A stretch of DNA of 64,000 nt from Lenzites betulinus. Lineage: Eukaryota; Basidiomycota; Agaricomycetes; Polyporales; Polyporaceae. Every line of letters begins with the position of its first letter. Position 1 is the first letter of the stretch. The translations under genes were made by a program, and so were the position numbers. The notes beneath the pieces are model-generated. The model was not told where the DNA came from. It did not search any database and worked only from the letters and a program-made list of their open reading frames with translations. Shown piece after piece: positions 34,401-46,120 of the stretch. The stretch covers positions 62,001 through 126,000 of the forward strand of contig JABYQU010000052.1 of NCBI GenBank assembly GCA_022264855.1. The letters are read 5' to 3'.

Positions 34401-34864
34401 AGCGCGGGCTCTTCCGGGGGGTTTGCGTGGATATCTTGGCTGCGGGCATCAGAGATAACCGTCGGATTGATCTGTAATGCATTGATAAGTAGTAGTACAC
34501 TGCTAGAAATGCATATACTCACCTGCGGAGAAGGTGACCGTACACGCCTGCGTTTCTCAGCAGGTCCGGGCTCCGGGGAGTCTTGACGGCGTCCGGGAGG
34601 TTGCATCACTTCGTGGGGCTGCTTCAGTAGGGTTCCAGCGTGGTCTAATGCTCGAAAGAGATCTGCGTCTCTGTGGGGCGCATGAGCATGGAATACGGAC
34701 TCTGTGACGGGCGTCGGTTTGCCGCCACATAGACGTTGGCAGTCGCATTTTAAGCTTCCGGCGACGCGAGTTGCAGCTCTTGAAGGTGGTCGCGGGTGGG
34801 GTAGACCGAATGGCAACAGGCCGGGAAACATGAGAACTGCGTGGATGTGGGTGCAGGAGGACAA
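31438..34864 (-). CDS. Tnp2-type (CACTA/EnSpm) transposase, about 1084 residues
   Basis: Exons 34864-34523, 34471-34400, 34343-31866 and 31800-31438 join in phase. The start could be ATG 34831 (MFPGLLPFG) in place of 34864. The N-terminus has a short Cys/His motif (KCDCQRLCGGKPTPV, then HAHAPHRD). The large third exon is the catalytic part of the basidiomycete Tnp2 family: YDTLPFGPQAQTLY, LMFSIDGAQLYEHKASDCW, RNLESFIFPGLYHIAALQ, FATADSPAMAYLNGLVGHHG, PRCFPGDIMHHVSLNLTDL and HFIRQSLHTLIHLIPEGLRA. The last exon (AEVQYFFRLGVVEDHTLNLA, FFAVEKLGLDMVWF) is the usual C-terminus. There is no internal stop. The enzyme would excise and insert the element by recognising its CCCAGTGAAAC ends. It points toward the convergent proline-rich gene. 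Confidence 0.88.
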
Positions 34865-35153
34865 GGAGGTCTATTGAAGGGATGTGGCCCGGGGCGTGCT
34901 ACATACATCGTGCACCTGATCGGGACATGTCGCGTCGAGTACCTTGGACGGGGTGCGAGTCAGGACATTTCCGCCACAGTCGGACAGCCCGGACGTGGCT
35001 CGGGACGTCATTCTGGTCGAGATCGAGGTAGTGGACAAGTCAATAGACGCCGAAACCCGAATTCAGCACGATTTCTCCGCGCCAGTCCGGCGCTTTACGC
35101 CCTTATCCGCTACTATCCATTTCTACACTGGTTGAGTTTCACTGGGACTGAGC

Positions 35154-37254
35154 ATCCATCTTTGAGACTACAAACCATAGCCATGGCAAATATAAGCCAG
35201 GGAGCTGTCAGTCATCAAAACTAGAAATAGATCTCTCATTTCCCAGGCCCCTCCCTTGCCTCAATGGCCTCGACATATAGGCACTTATTTTTGATTATGG
35301 TACACACACCCTTCTCTCTCCTATCTGCTTAGCTCACGCAGTTTTTACACAATCAGGCTCCATCTAGGGTCATTTTAAATGTGTTTCAAGGGCAAAAGAC
35401 TGTATGGAAATACCTTTTGGAACAGATAAGTACTTGTATGTGCTGTCTGGATGTTAGTAGGGCGGTCCAGGCAACACAAAACGGGTGATAGCTTGCCTGT
35501 TTTGTGTCATGCAGACACATGCAAGGGCACCCTGGGACCATGCACGCAGCACAGTTCTAATAAGCTCTTGCACATGCAAAACAATCTAGGTGTTCCCAAC
35601 ATATGTATGCTTCTTCTAGGGGGCAACATATCTGGGAACACCTGGGCCATTTCTCCTCCAGTACTTGTTTGTTTGTCTTGATATTTGAACACAGATGCCC
35701 TGTCATTACCAGAGAAGAATTGGTCCATCAAGAGCCTCCAGTAGAGGCCTGTTAGGACGTTCAAAAGCAAGTTCTATAACATCCCCCTTCCCCTTCCCAT
35801 CATCTTTCCTTCTTCCCACTGCAAATCAGCATCAGTGCTCTTTACCTTAGTGTATGGATGCAAAAAGAACAATACAAATCAGCCAGAGAGATGATTGAGA
35901 TATGAGTTATAGAGTGATAGTGCACCAGGAAACTGGTGCTGTAAGAAATGTCTTACACACCACACTACATAGCTGTGCAGCAACACATATACAGTCTGCC
36001 CACCTTAGCTGCTTTTCTTGTAGCTTACTCATTTCTTCACTGAGTATTATGATATAAGTTGAATTCCTCTTGTATTTCTGATGCAAACACAACCATATAG
36101 TCCATTTTATTATTGCTTGTATCAATCATTTAATATGGAGCAATCTAAACTATAACTAATAAGGGAATAATTGAACAAGTTGGGCACCAATTATTATGCA
36201 AAAGGTGTCATTTGATTTGGGCATACAGTAGAAACATACTGAAAGAAAATCAGTGTAATATGATCAGTAACTGCCAAGATATTGATGTATTAGTCTGCCT
36301 ATAGGTTTACAGTTATGTTTTTGTACTTGAGGAACTTCTGCATTCATGTAGAAGCTGAGAATAAGGAGAAATATATATTTGAGATTTCTATATACAGTAA
36401 TAGGGTATGTAAAAGGGGTCGCATAGGTGTGTGTATAGTGAGAGGGTGGATAAGGGTTCTGGCTGGATGACCCCAGTACACCCTCCCTGGTTCAAATTGT
36501 GGGCTTTACAAGTACAGAACCTACCTAAATACATTAGTATAGTTTGTATGCAGAATTAGAGATAGTTGAGATGTAAAATGGATGAGATATGGACCAGATG
36601 TACCCAGATATGTTGCTTATAGGAAATATAGAGTTTAGAGTTGGGATTTGGAGTATGGAGTATGGAGATGGGATTTGGCCTTTGGGGTTGGAGCATGAGA
36701 TATAACAGAGAGGCACTTCTAGCTTGCCAGTTTGAGAGCCTCTAAAATTACCAGAAATTCTCTAGAAATTGAAGAAACAGTTGTATTTTGCTAATGCTAG
36801 GCTTTACATATTCCACAGATTGTTGCCTTGTATCTACCATGATATAAAAAACCATTTTAAACCATTTAACATATATTTAGGACACATTTTGCTTGCACCT
36901 AAGGTAAGAGCAACAATATTATTAGGCACCCTCTAAATTTGCCCATAGACTCTTTCAATCAGCCTTTTTGTGGGCTTGCATGAGCTTTGACAATAGATGA
37001 ACCATAAAACATATATAAAAGCATAATATAGTATTATTACAGATGTTCTACAACTATAGAGTAGTAGTAAAGGCAAAAAAAACAGGGTACAAATGAACCT
37101 GGAAGGCATGCAAGTCAAAAGAATGCATAGATGTAGATAATATGTAACATCTACCTTAGATGGTGGGCCATAACACCCACTGATAGGATTTGCATTTTGC
37201 AGCCTGCTCAAATCAGCCTTGATAGCAAATTGGTAAATGGTCAGCATATTATTA
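35154..37254. other. AT-rich stretch without genes
   Basis: I see no coding signal, RNA gene or clear repeat here. The composition is AT-rich with many short A/T tracts. Confidence 0.5.
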
Positions 37255-37866
37255 TGCTAGTGTGTCAATCATAGTCACTATGTGTTAGTATATTAGTGCT
37301 TGGGATGTTAGTACAATCAGATGTCACTGGGTATTGAGTATAAGTGACCTGATTCTATGGGAAGATGATGATGGTCAAGGTACAAGATCTATGTTGCTGA
37401 CAAGGTATGATGGCGAGAGGTCGAAGGCCAGGATTTCACAAAGTCGTGCAGTTGTATCATCAATGCTGTTTACCCTTTACTAGGGATCATGTTGGAATAC
37501 TTGCCCGGAATATACAAAGATAAGTTCAAGTAGTATCCTTATATTCCTGAAATTGTTGGCCATCCGGCTGGGCTATGTATATTTGCCTGGATTCTTGTTC
37601 TCTGCCCAAAAGGGTAAACAGTGTCGATGATGCAACTGCACAACTTGGCGAAAACCCAACCTCCAACATTAAACCTTGTTATGAACATCTTGTCCCTCAA
37701 CCACCATCATCTCCCCTGCGCGGGCCCAGGGTTCCTTATACTCCTTGTCATCTCTTTGCTCATTTATCTCCAGTGCTAACACCTTTGTCACTAACATCTG
37801 ATTGTACTCACATCCCAAGCACTGACATACTAATGCCTTACTGACCATGATTGACACCTGTGCTAA
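37255..37866. mobile_element. MITE-like element with about 70-bp terminal inverted repeats
   Basis: 37255-37324 and about 37791-37866 are inverted copies at clearly imperfect identity; shared blocks are GTGTCAATCAT, TTAGTAT, GTGCTTGGGATGT and GTACAATCAGATGT. The element is about 612 bp. The interior has no transposase. TA-rich flanks (TATTATTATG, CTAATATATTAA) prevent a firm target-duplication call. It is probably a non-autonomous cut-and-paste element mobilised by a transposase elsewhere. Confidence 0.75.
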
Positions 37867-39039
37867 TATATTAAGATGCCGACCATCTGCTAACTTGCTA
37901 TTAAGGCTGATTCAAACTGGCCGCAATGCCACCTGTGGGTGCTATAGGCCAACACCCAAGGTACAGTAGGTGTTACATATGATCCACATATATGCATTAA
38001 CTTCTGACTTGTATGCCCCCTCTAAGTCCATTTATACTCTGTATCTTGCCTCTACTGCTACCCCACAGTTGTAGGACACATGCAATAGTACTATATAACA
38101 CCTATATAGCCATATCCCCGCTACCTTGGTAGTGGGTCTTCATGGCTTGCAATGGTATAGGTGACACCGCCAGGATTTTACTGTCACATGCATTGCACGC
38201 TTCGACACTTTGGTCTCAGTGGTGTTCAGACCTTTGCTTCCGCTTTCATTACAAACCCACCAATGTCCGCCGGCGACGACAGTACTCCTTTCACACTTCT
38301 TCTTCCAACAACACACTCCCTATGCAGCTCGTCTTCAACGGTAGCTGCGTTGGAATCCCGGTATTCATATTGTTTGATGAAGACCTGCCGCGCTTGACTG
38401 TAGCGTCGACTTTTGCTCTGTCTCACAACATCCCTCCACTGCACACCCCCAATGACAGGAGGTTCTGTGTACTTTGAGAGGTCCTATCAAGCTTGCCACC
38501 CCCTCCGGATGGTTCTCTTACAAGTTTCCACTTGTGATTGGGCATGCAGACATATATGACGTGACAAGTTCCATTCAACATTTCATGGATCACTATTGTT
38601 GGATCCCTCTTCAGTAGACCCTCACTGGACACGGAGTCCTCGGTATTATGCTATAATTCTGCATGTATAAAGTCCTTGTTCAATATTGGAGTCCGCTTGT
38701 CCGTATGATACGTGGGATGGTACATGAACTCGCATCCGCAGAGCGTATAGGTGTTAGCGGGTTTTGCCACTTGTCGGTGCTACACGACTTATATGTTTTA
38801 TGGCCCATCCATTGTTGAAGCTCGTGCAAGCACACAAAAGGGGTGATTGAATGATTGAATGAGCTTGTGGACCAATCAGGAGGGTGTCTGGGTGCCGAAA
38901 TCACTGCTGCTATTCCAAGCACCAGTAGAACATCTCCAGAATATATGTTGAATATTTGGAAAGGGATTTACATATTCATGATATGCACAAGGTGACAATC
39001 CATGGAAAATGTAAAGCCTATTTCTACTATTCGCCATAT
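37867..39039. other. Stretch without a supported gene
   Basis: A 111-codon frame at 38142-38477 and overlapping minus-strand frames have no recognisable motif. I see no splice-consistent gene. Confidence 0.4.
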
Positions 39040-40000
39040 ACACTGCTGAACATCCTGCAGGTGGAATTCAGGTGGGCATATCAGGACTTGGAATATGCAG
39101 AGAAAGGTGTGAGGTTCTCAGGTGGTAACCCACCTGGATCCCACCACCCAGGGAAAAGGCTGGGATTTGAAGTGTATCACTTGAAATCCAGCTGGTGGAC
39201 CTCTGGCAGCAGATCACCATATGTAATCCATGGAAGCATCGGCCTGGCGCCCTTTCTTGTGTACTTCACGGATTTTCACCCTGGTCACTGGTCTGAGTCT
39301 CACCGTGTGCGCACACCACATTGCCATCACTTCTCTTTGTCCTGCCACTATCATCCCACCCTTGCTCTGTGTCTGTCCTCACTGGTCGCTGTCAGCCTAG
39401 TAAACCACCATCATGGCCGTCATGTACCTCAGTAACATCCCCTTTTGAACTTCCTATGCATAGGTGAGCATCAAATGGTGCAGCCCGCAGCTGCAAGTGC
39501 ACCCACTTGTACTACACCGATGACACATGCTGTGTACATATGTGCAACATTAGTGTGCATTATGACAGTGGTACTGCCGGTGTGTCTTCCCTTCCACCTG
39601 CAGTTCAATGTAATAGAACACATGCCGAGGTTGCACAACTGCTGGACTGTTGCTGGGTTGTATGTGGTACTGACCATACTAATTGCACAATGACGGTGTA
39701 TTGATTTCCACCTGTACTGTATGTGTTACAATAGTAGGACTATTGTGCATTACAATAAATAATAGGAGCCCCAGCTTGCTTGATGCTGCTGCAATTTGTC
39801 AGTCGCTGCCGCTGCTCCTGGGGTGCATGCATGTCGCCCTCCGTACGTCTCCAAGAGGCCGGATCCTGGCTGCCAGGGATCCGGTTTCTGGATTCCAGCC
39901 TTTTTCCTGGGCAGTGGACTCCAGGTGGCACGCCCTTGAATGCCGCTGATTTGTGCCCCACCTGGATTCCGCCCGCAGGATGTTCAGCAGTGTATTCAGC
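39040..40000. repeat. Two diverged inverted copies of a short repeat
   Basis: 39040-39172 (plus) and 39863-40000 (minus) share ACACTGCTGAACATCCTGC, CAGGTGGG, CCACCTGGA, CCCAGG, AAAAGGCTGGRAT and similar blocks in the same order, at moderate identity. Both are built of CTGGAATCCAG-like palindromic pieces, and similar CAGCTGG-rich sequence follows to about 40240. They may be decayed short transposons. The 690 bp between them and the 690 bp to the right (to 40694) hold no gene that I can see. Confidence 0.55.
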
Positions 40001-40694
40001 TGGAATATTTGAACTGACGCCCAGTGCTTTCGGGAAGAGAACGAGTACACCGCCAAATCTGGCATATGTCTCGGCCAGGCGAGCGCTCCAGGTAGCAACG
40101 ACATAGCCGCCCAGCTGATTACCGCCTGGAATCAGCTGGTGGCCGGATGGCATAGCAGCCGCAAAGGCCAGCCAGCTGCCGGCTAGTGAGTAACTGGTAG
40201 CTAGCTGGAGTGTACAGCTGAGCGCCGCATGCACATCAGCGAAACTGCGAGACATGGCCAAGGGTTTGGCGCCCACTTCCGGTGCGGGACACGGGCGCCT
40301 CTAGGTGGGCCATATCTGCAAGGCCATACCTTGTGAGGCATAAATTAGCAAGACATAGGACATGCGCGAAATGAATGCTAAGGTCCATCGGCATCGGTTC
40401 AAGCAAGAAAATCGTTTTGCAGAGCAAATCCGGGCGACTTATTTGAGTAACCGCGCACCTATGCCCGAGCGCTGGGCCACTCATGAGTGCTCCCAAGCAC
40501 ATCCGCGCAGCTCGCGTTTTTGCTGATGCAGGTCGGAGCTGTTATATGGCCAAGTGTCAGATGCTATAAGGAAGCCAGAGCATCCCGTCATGGTCTCGCA
40601 GTCAGACTTGATACGGGCTGAATATCTGTATATAGAAAACATATATGTATGGCTACTCCGACGGCGTGACATCCTCTAATGTTGTCTCAACATG

Positions 40695-43600
40695 TCAATG
40701 CTTTCGTGGTGCAGGACAAGATGTTGGCTCGCTCGTGCCAGACTGGCTGTCCGCGGTGCTTGGCTGGTCGTCGTCTTCATCTGCTGTCATTGCCTGCTCA
40801 GCCGTACTGCTCTGATCGTCTTCGTTACGTGTCGGAGTGTCCGCCGTCGCCTTCTTTGCAGTCTTGCGTGCATTTGTGACGGCTTGTCTCTGCTCCTGAG
40901 TGTCCCGCAAGGCCTTTGCGAGCTTGTCGTGCTCCTCGCGTCGGTTGGTAAAGTGAGGGACCGGAGCGACAAGTTCACGGGGTAAGACAGCGCGAAGGAG
41001 GTGAGGGTTATGAAGAGAATGCGTGTTGATAATGTATCTGTGGATATCGGGTTGATGCTCGATGAAGTTCTCTGAAACCGAGGATTCCACACGTTCTTGG
41101 CGAATGTTTTGTACACCGGTTGCCGTGCATCCAGCAAATGCACAGTCGTGTTGTGCGTTGAACGCAAAATTGATAGCCTAAATATAGCAGGATTATGTTG
41201 TCAAAGGTGATGACTTGGACGAGAAATGAAAGATGAAAGTGTGCTTACGGAGGCGGCAACAATAAGATATGAGACCTCATCGTGTCGCCGGATAAGCCAT
41301 GGCATATTGAAGATTGCATGCCGGGTCGATGCAATCTGGAACACCTCGAGTATGATGATCGCTGTGTTCGTTTGTGGGTTGGCAAGAATATCCTGTACTC
41401 GACCCATTATATGCGCTGAGGGCTTCCAATGTGATAGAGCACAGTTAGTAGCTGCGTCCTAATCATGCTAGCCATGTCCACGTACATTAATCGGAGATCG
41501 TACACACACCCACGAGGACCTTGTACACACATCTTGCGCACAGGATACGATGTTGCGGCAGAGGTGCCAGATAGAGTCAAGGGCAAAATCACCGGCGTTG
41601 AGGGCCTTGGATGCACATGTATCTTGTAGCCGCGTCATTGCACGTGCTTTCTGCCCGTTGGGTTTGGGAAGCAGTTTGAAGGCTCCTGAGATGGGTGGTG
41701 TGGTCGCAGGCCAGCCAAAGAGACGACGAAAGGTTGGGTGTTGGTCAAGGAAGCCCCGTACACGGCTCCCCGCATATACCAAGTCACCCTGTGGTGTTTC
41801 CCAGACTCCGCCCATGAGACGATGCTTATGCGCCTCTTGATCAGCGAGTTGTTGGGCGATGTCGCGGCTGGGAGCAAGGTGATTCGAGTGGATCGACGCA
41901 TTGCGGAAGACGCCGTTGAACGACTCGAACCCTTCAGTACACATCCCGATTAGTGGCCCGAAGCGCGAGACATCCTCGATACCGTGCGAGAGTACATGTA
42001 GCTTGACTTTCTCGACGATTTTTGATGGATCGATCTCAGCAAAGATGTCAAGGACATTTGCGATGGCGACTGTAAGGTCCTCCTGTATGCACACCCAATG
42101 ATCAGACACACAGTACAACATCCGAGGGTGCAATTTGCGAACTTACCTTGTATGTCTTCATATCATGGATCTCTGGAAACCATATCAGTGACGCCATCTC
42201 GCCAATGGCGAGCCAGAGTTTAAACTGAGCGGGTGGGAGCATGTCGTGAGCATGAAAGGCAGTCGTCTGCGCAAGGGTCTTGAGCTGTCGTCTGATGAGG
42301 GAGTTCGCATACTTGATAATATAATTTGCTCGGATTGCGTGGATAAAAAGGCCATCGGTTGTCGTTGCTTGAAGGCGGTGGGCGTATGTTGCCTTCTGTG
42401 CTGGAGTCCATGACGTATGTGTAGAGTGCCAGGCGTACTTAACAACACCAAGCAGAATGGTATGGAGGATCTCCACAGGGGTGTCTTGCGTCGGATCGAG
42501 GCCTACAGAATATGTATTTAAGATATGAGATGGCCGGCAATGTCGTTGATAATTGAGCGTACCCGGCATGGTGAGAAAAGGATTATACACAGCCTCTTCG
42601 TTCGCTTTCACCCACACAAGAAGTTCGGCCTGAATATCTTCGCGCGTTCGGCGGGGATGGGCCTTTTTCTCTTCTCGAGCACGTCTGATAAGCTCGCTGA
42701 TAGCGTGTTCGGTGTAGGGGTCCTTGATACCTGTGTCTGTCTGGTGTGTCCGAACTGTTTTCTCTACACCGAGACATGCAAGAGCGACTTGCTCTCTGAG
42801 CGCATCGAGGACCATCTCTTTACTACGATGCTCGCCAGGCTGTGTGAAAATCATAGTAATGGTGAGATGATACATCTGTCAGGGCGGCTCAGTGTGATAC
42901 TACTTACTGTGAACAAGGCATGATACCCTTCATCGGTGGCTTTACTTATGGTCGTGCCACCGACCTTGCACTTGCGGCAGAGAAAGTTCCCATTCCCGCC
43001 AATGTGTCCGGATAGTTCGCTCTGCATGGGGTTATCAGATGGCTCAGCATTGACAAATACACGAACACGCGCGGGGCAGCCGGTATTCGGGTCGATCACG
43101 CGAATGGGTGTATGATGGGTAGATCTATGTAAACACAGATAAGTTCACAGGACCGAAGAGTTTAGATTTAAGGCTCGCACGTTATGACACGCTTGCAGTC
43201 ACAGAACTGCTCCGCAGCTGAGGCGTTCTGAGAAGTGCTCACAAAATGAATATGTGCTTCTTGCTGGAGTAATTGGCGCGGGAGATTTGCATGCGTGATG
43301 TATGTGTTGATGTGTTTGTTCCATGACTTGGAACGGTTCCCGGATACGTCGTCCACAAAATGATTGACGAAAGACAAGTAGAGTGGTTCGCCATCTGCAA
43401 TGTTTCGCAACGTGTTTGGCATGGTTGGAGGGGGATCTGTCATTGCTTTAGCAAAAGATACAATATTTGATGCTGTTCACACATACCAGCCCATTGCGGA
43501 AGTCGTCCAGCTGCCTCAAGATCGAAGTAGTTTGCGGTAAGTAGATCTGCGCACACCATCTCGGTCTTGGTGCGATCATAAACTGCTTGTCCCTGATGGT

Positions 43601-45024
43601 GAGAGACAGAACATCACTCAAGATTTCAGGTAAAATCATTATCAAAATATGACTTGACGTACGGAAGGAGGGATGATTACCCTGTGCACATCGGCGTGCA
43701 GTTGGCCCCGATACATGATCCATCGGGATGGTATAACCAATTCCCCAGAGGTAAGCTGAGCAAGTTCGTCCACATAATAGTGTTTATCCCCTGCATCAAA
43801 CATGGGGCTGAGAATGGAACGGTCAAGTCCAGAATGCCACTTGGACGTATGCCACACTTCTGAAATCGGACCATCTGGGATTTCGGGGTACAGATGTATA
43901 TGGGGGCGGATTGCAGGGTTCATCCAATCCTAATATTGGTTGTGATAACGTTCTTAGTGGTGATACACACAACTAGTTGGGCTAAGAACACACCTGAGCA
44001 ATGAGAGAACGTAGGTCGACCATCCAGAAGACGTTCCCCCTTGCAGACTTGCATGGGAGTGTCGCCATCCCACTTCTCTCCCGTATCTGTGCCTGCATCT
44101 TCCGAAATCCATCAAATGAGAGTACCCCGTTAACACCGCATTCACGAAGCACATATAGAAACATGCACATAAGCGCGTCGGAGATGGGAAGGCGGAGGAG
44201 ATGATCTAATGTATCCATCAGGAACATCTAGGCCCGGGAAAACCCAATCCTAAGTAAACATTTATCTGACAGACAGGCATTTGAGAGAGAAAATATGCAC
44301 CGGATAATTGGGATAGGGATAGTTTTCTGATTCCGGGTCATCCGAAGGGGGCGTGTCTGACGACGTCGGCATTGGCCCATTATGGAGGTCTTCTGCGTGA
44401 GGTCCACTGAGTTCTGTGGGGTGAGTGGGTATCATTAAGTGAGGTACAGGCTACAACTGAAGCCAAGTAACACGCACGAGCATTATTAGAAAGCAGGTCA
44501 GCAAGGAAAGCATCCTCCTCGGCGATGGCACCAAGTTCCAGGAGGTCTTCATCCTGCGAACCTTCTTTCCCGATTTGGAACCCGAGTTCACCAGCCGAGC
44601 CCTTGGGATTCCAAATACCGAACGTCTCAATCTCCTCTCCCAGCTGCCCACGTTGTTTCTCACTCTGCCCAGCACCACCATCATCCATGGTAAAGTCGGC
44701 GCCTTCTCTGACGAAAGTGTCCCAGACGGCCATCTCTTCAGGCGAAACCTGTGCCTTGACTTTCATGCCCGACATTGATGTGCTCTCTGCAGTGTGTGCG
44801 TCGATGGACATGGCCGCTTGAAGCTGGACAAACTCGATTTGCTCTCGCTCCACTTCTTCAGCTCTGGTTTGGGCTCTTGTTGCATTAGCTTCGGTGTCCA
44901 AGAGCTCTGTACATTTCTGGTGTGTTGCCGACTTTAGGTGTGCCGTAACACTTTCACGTTTGATGGTCTGCTTGCAAGCCCGACAGTGAACACTCTTCTG
45001 GTTGTCTGTCGAGACAACTTGCAT
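40695..45024 (-). CDS. C2H2 zinc-finger transposon-type protein, 1202 residues, 12 exons
   Basis: Twelve exons join in phase without a stop: 45024-44478, 44413-44301, 44227-43994, 43929-43681, 43592-43487, 43436-43181, 43124-42908, 42839-42563, 42502-42147, 42082-41486, 41422-41249 and 41177-40695 (3609 nt). The N-terminus has a C2H2 finger ([20 protein letters not shown], then SATH). Later landmarks are [91 protein letters not shown] and [20 protein letters not shown], ending in a Glu/Thr-rich tail. I recall such proteins as repeated, mostly unnamed genes in mushroom genomes; the [10 protein letters not shown] block and the Cys pairs suggest a transposase-like enzyme, but I cannot name a superfamily. 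The minus frame stays open upstream to about 45375 with CxxC and H/C residues (CDSCFKVRGEPH), so the true start may be upstream of ATG 45024. Confidence 0.7.
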
Positions 45025-45418
45025 GCCTAAACAAGTTATAAACTGAGGGAAATATGTGTTAACTCTTGAGATAACGTACATGCAGGTAAAGGTTTTGCTT
45101 GGCGAGGCATCCAGGCTTGTACTGCCCATCGATTTACTGATAGATCTTGTGGAAGACTGAGTAAAGGTGAAGAGACGTCTGCAGGTCTCGCAACGTGTGG
45201 CTGTTGAGAGTTGCGCTTGTATTGCCCAATTGAGTGCCGGTGAGCCGGGAATTGACTGCAACGCTTTGACCTGAGGCCGGAACTGACAATGCGACAGAAC
45301 AATGGAGATCCCAAGGTGTGGCTCCCCACGGACCTTAAAACACGAGTCGCAACACAGTCAAGACGGCTCCTGCTTGCTCCCTCCTCACATCTCTCACCAC
45401 ACACTTTCTGCTCTCAAC
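45025..45418. promoter_or_regulatory. Divergent upstream region of the two-gene element
   Basis: It lies between the chosen starts of the zinc-finger gene (minus, 45024) and its partner (plus, 45419). The minus-strand frame remains open through most of it with protein-like sequence (HCQFRPQVKALQSIPGSPAL, RCETCRRLFTF) and a possible 54-bp intron (GTACGT near 45080, TTTAG near 45027). Part of this interval is therefore probably a first exon of the zinc-finger gene and the real promoter is nearer 45380-45418. Confidence 0.4.
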
Positions 45419-45613
45419 ATGTCGGACTCAGAAGACGAGTTTTGGAACACCCTCGACACTGCAATAAATGCTCCCAGCTCTCCTATCGCATCCTCCCAAA
45501 CTCTCACATCTATTAGCACCGGCCAGAAGCGCACCGCCACTGAGGCAGAACTGACCAGTGATGGCGAGGACGGCGAGAACACTCTCACACCAGCATCTGG
45601 GCCCATTCTCAGC

Positions 45614-46058
45614 TGTTGTAGATACGGCTTTAAGAGTGTAGAATGAAATGGACTGGGCAGGCTAATCCTAGATCGACGAGTCGTTGAGTCGGGCAGTGAC
45701 GGTTCCGCTGAGGCTCGAAGTACGATAGCGCTAAGCTTATCGGAGTTCGAACGACGTGTAGACAGAGCTAGTCTTGGCTACTTAGAACGGCTAATGTACA
45801 CACGAGCGTTTGGACGCTATGACTGTTTGACGGGTAAAAGAGGATGTGATTCTTGGGGCGAACAGCCCGTCCTTATATACATGTCATAGTATTAAGAAAT
45901 GATCATATTTGTAGGTATCCGGAACGCGCGAGACACAGGAGGAAGGAGCGGAATAGAAGTACAAGAGAGGAGCAGAAGGTTACAGAAACGAAAGGAAACT
46001 TCTAGTCGTATCAAGCTTCATCCGGACCACTACGGTTACTATCCACAAATCCATAACA
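45614..46058 (-). repeat. 3' LTR (element is on the minus strand)
   Basis: It has canonical TG...CA ends: on plus it starts TGTTGTAGATACGG and ends CCATAACA. It equals the LTR at 54925-55369 except G at 46034 versus A at 55345, a CpG-to-CpA change. Confidence 0.97.
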
Positions 46059-46076
46059 CGCGCCCCCCAGCCTTGA
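46059..46076 (-). other. Polypurine tract
   Basis: On the minus strand the sequence just before the 3' LTR is AAGGCTGGGGGGCGCG, with a run of six G. Its position next to the LTR is where second-strand synthesis is primed. It is not a perfect purine run, so the exact extent is uncertain. Confidence 0.5.
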
Positions 46077-46120
46077 TACGTCTTGAGGTTTCTAGGGTGG
46101 AGGACGTTCGACCGCGAGAC

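Larger units (their letters stand above)
26744..35146. mobile_element. CACTA/EnSpm-like DNA transposon, complete, 8.4 kb
   Basis: The ends are inverted repeats of about 20 bp with one mismatch: CCCAGTGAAACTCGACCAGT at 26744-26763 and the inverse of CCCAGTGAAACTCAACCAGT at 35127-35146. The flanking 7 bp ACTGAGC are duplicated at 26737-26743 and 35147-35153, which fits a target-site duplication, although CACTA elements usually make 3 bp. It carries three genes with intact splicing: a coiled-coil protein (29576-27126, minus), a proline-rich protein (29797-31429, plus) and a Tnp2-family transposase (34864-31438, minus). Uninterrupted frames and clean ends suggest recent activity. Confidence 0.85.

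Noticed and set aside
36485..36500. tRNA B-box-like GGTTCAAATTG
   Set aside because: No matching A box, acceptor stem or clover-leaf can be built around it.
38142..38477. Candidate 111-residue protein
   Set aside because: No recognisable motif, no neighbouring exons, and an equally open minus-strand frame.
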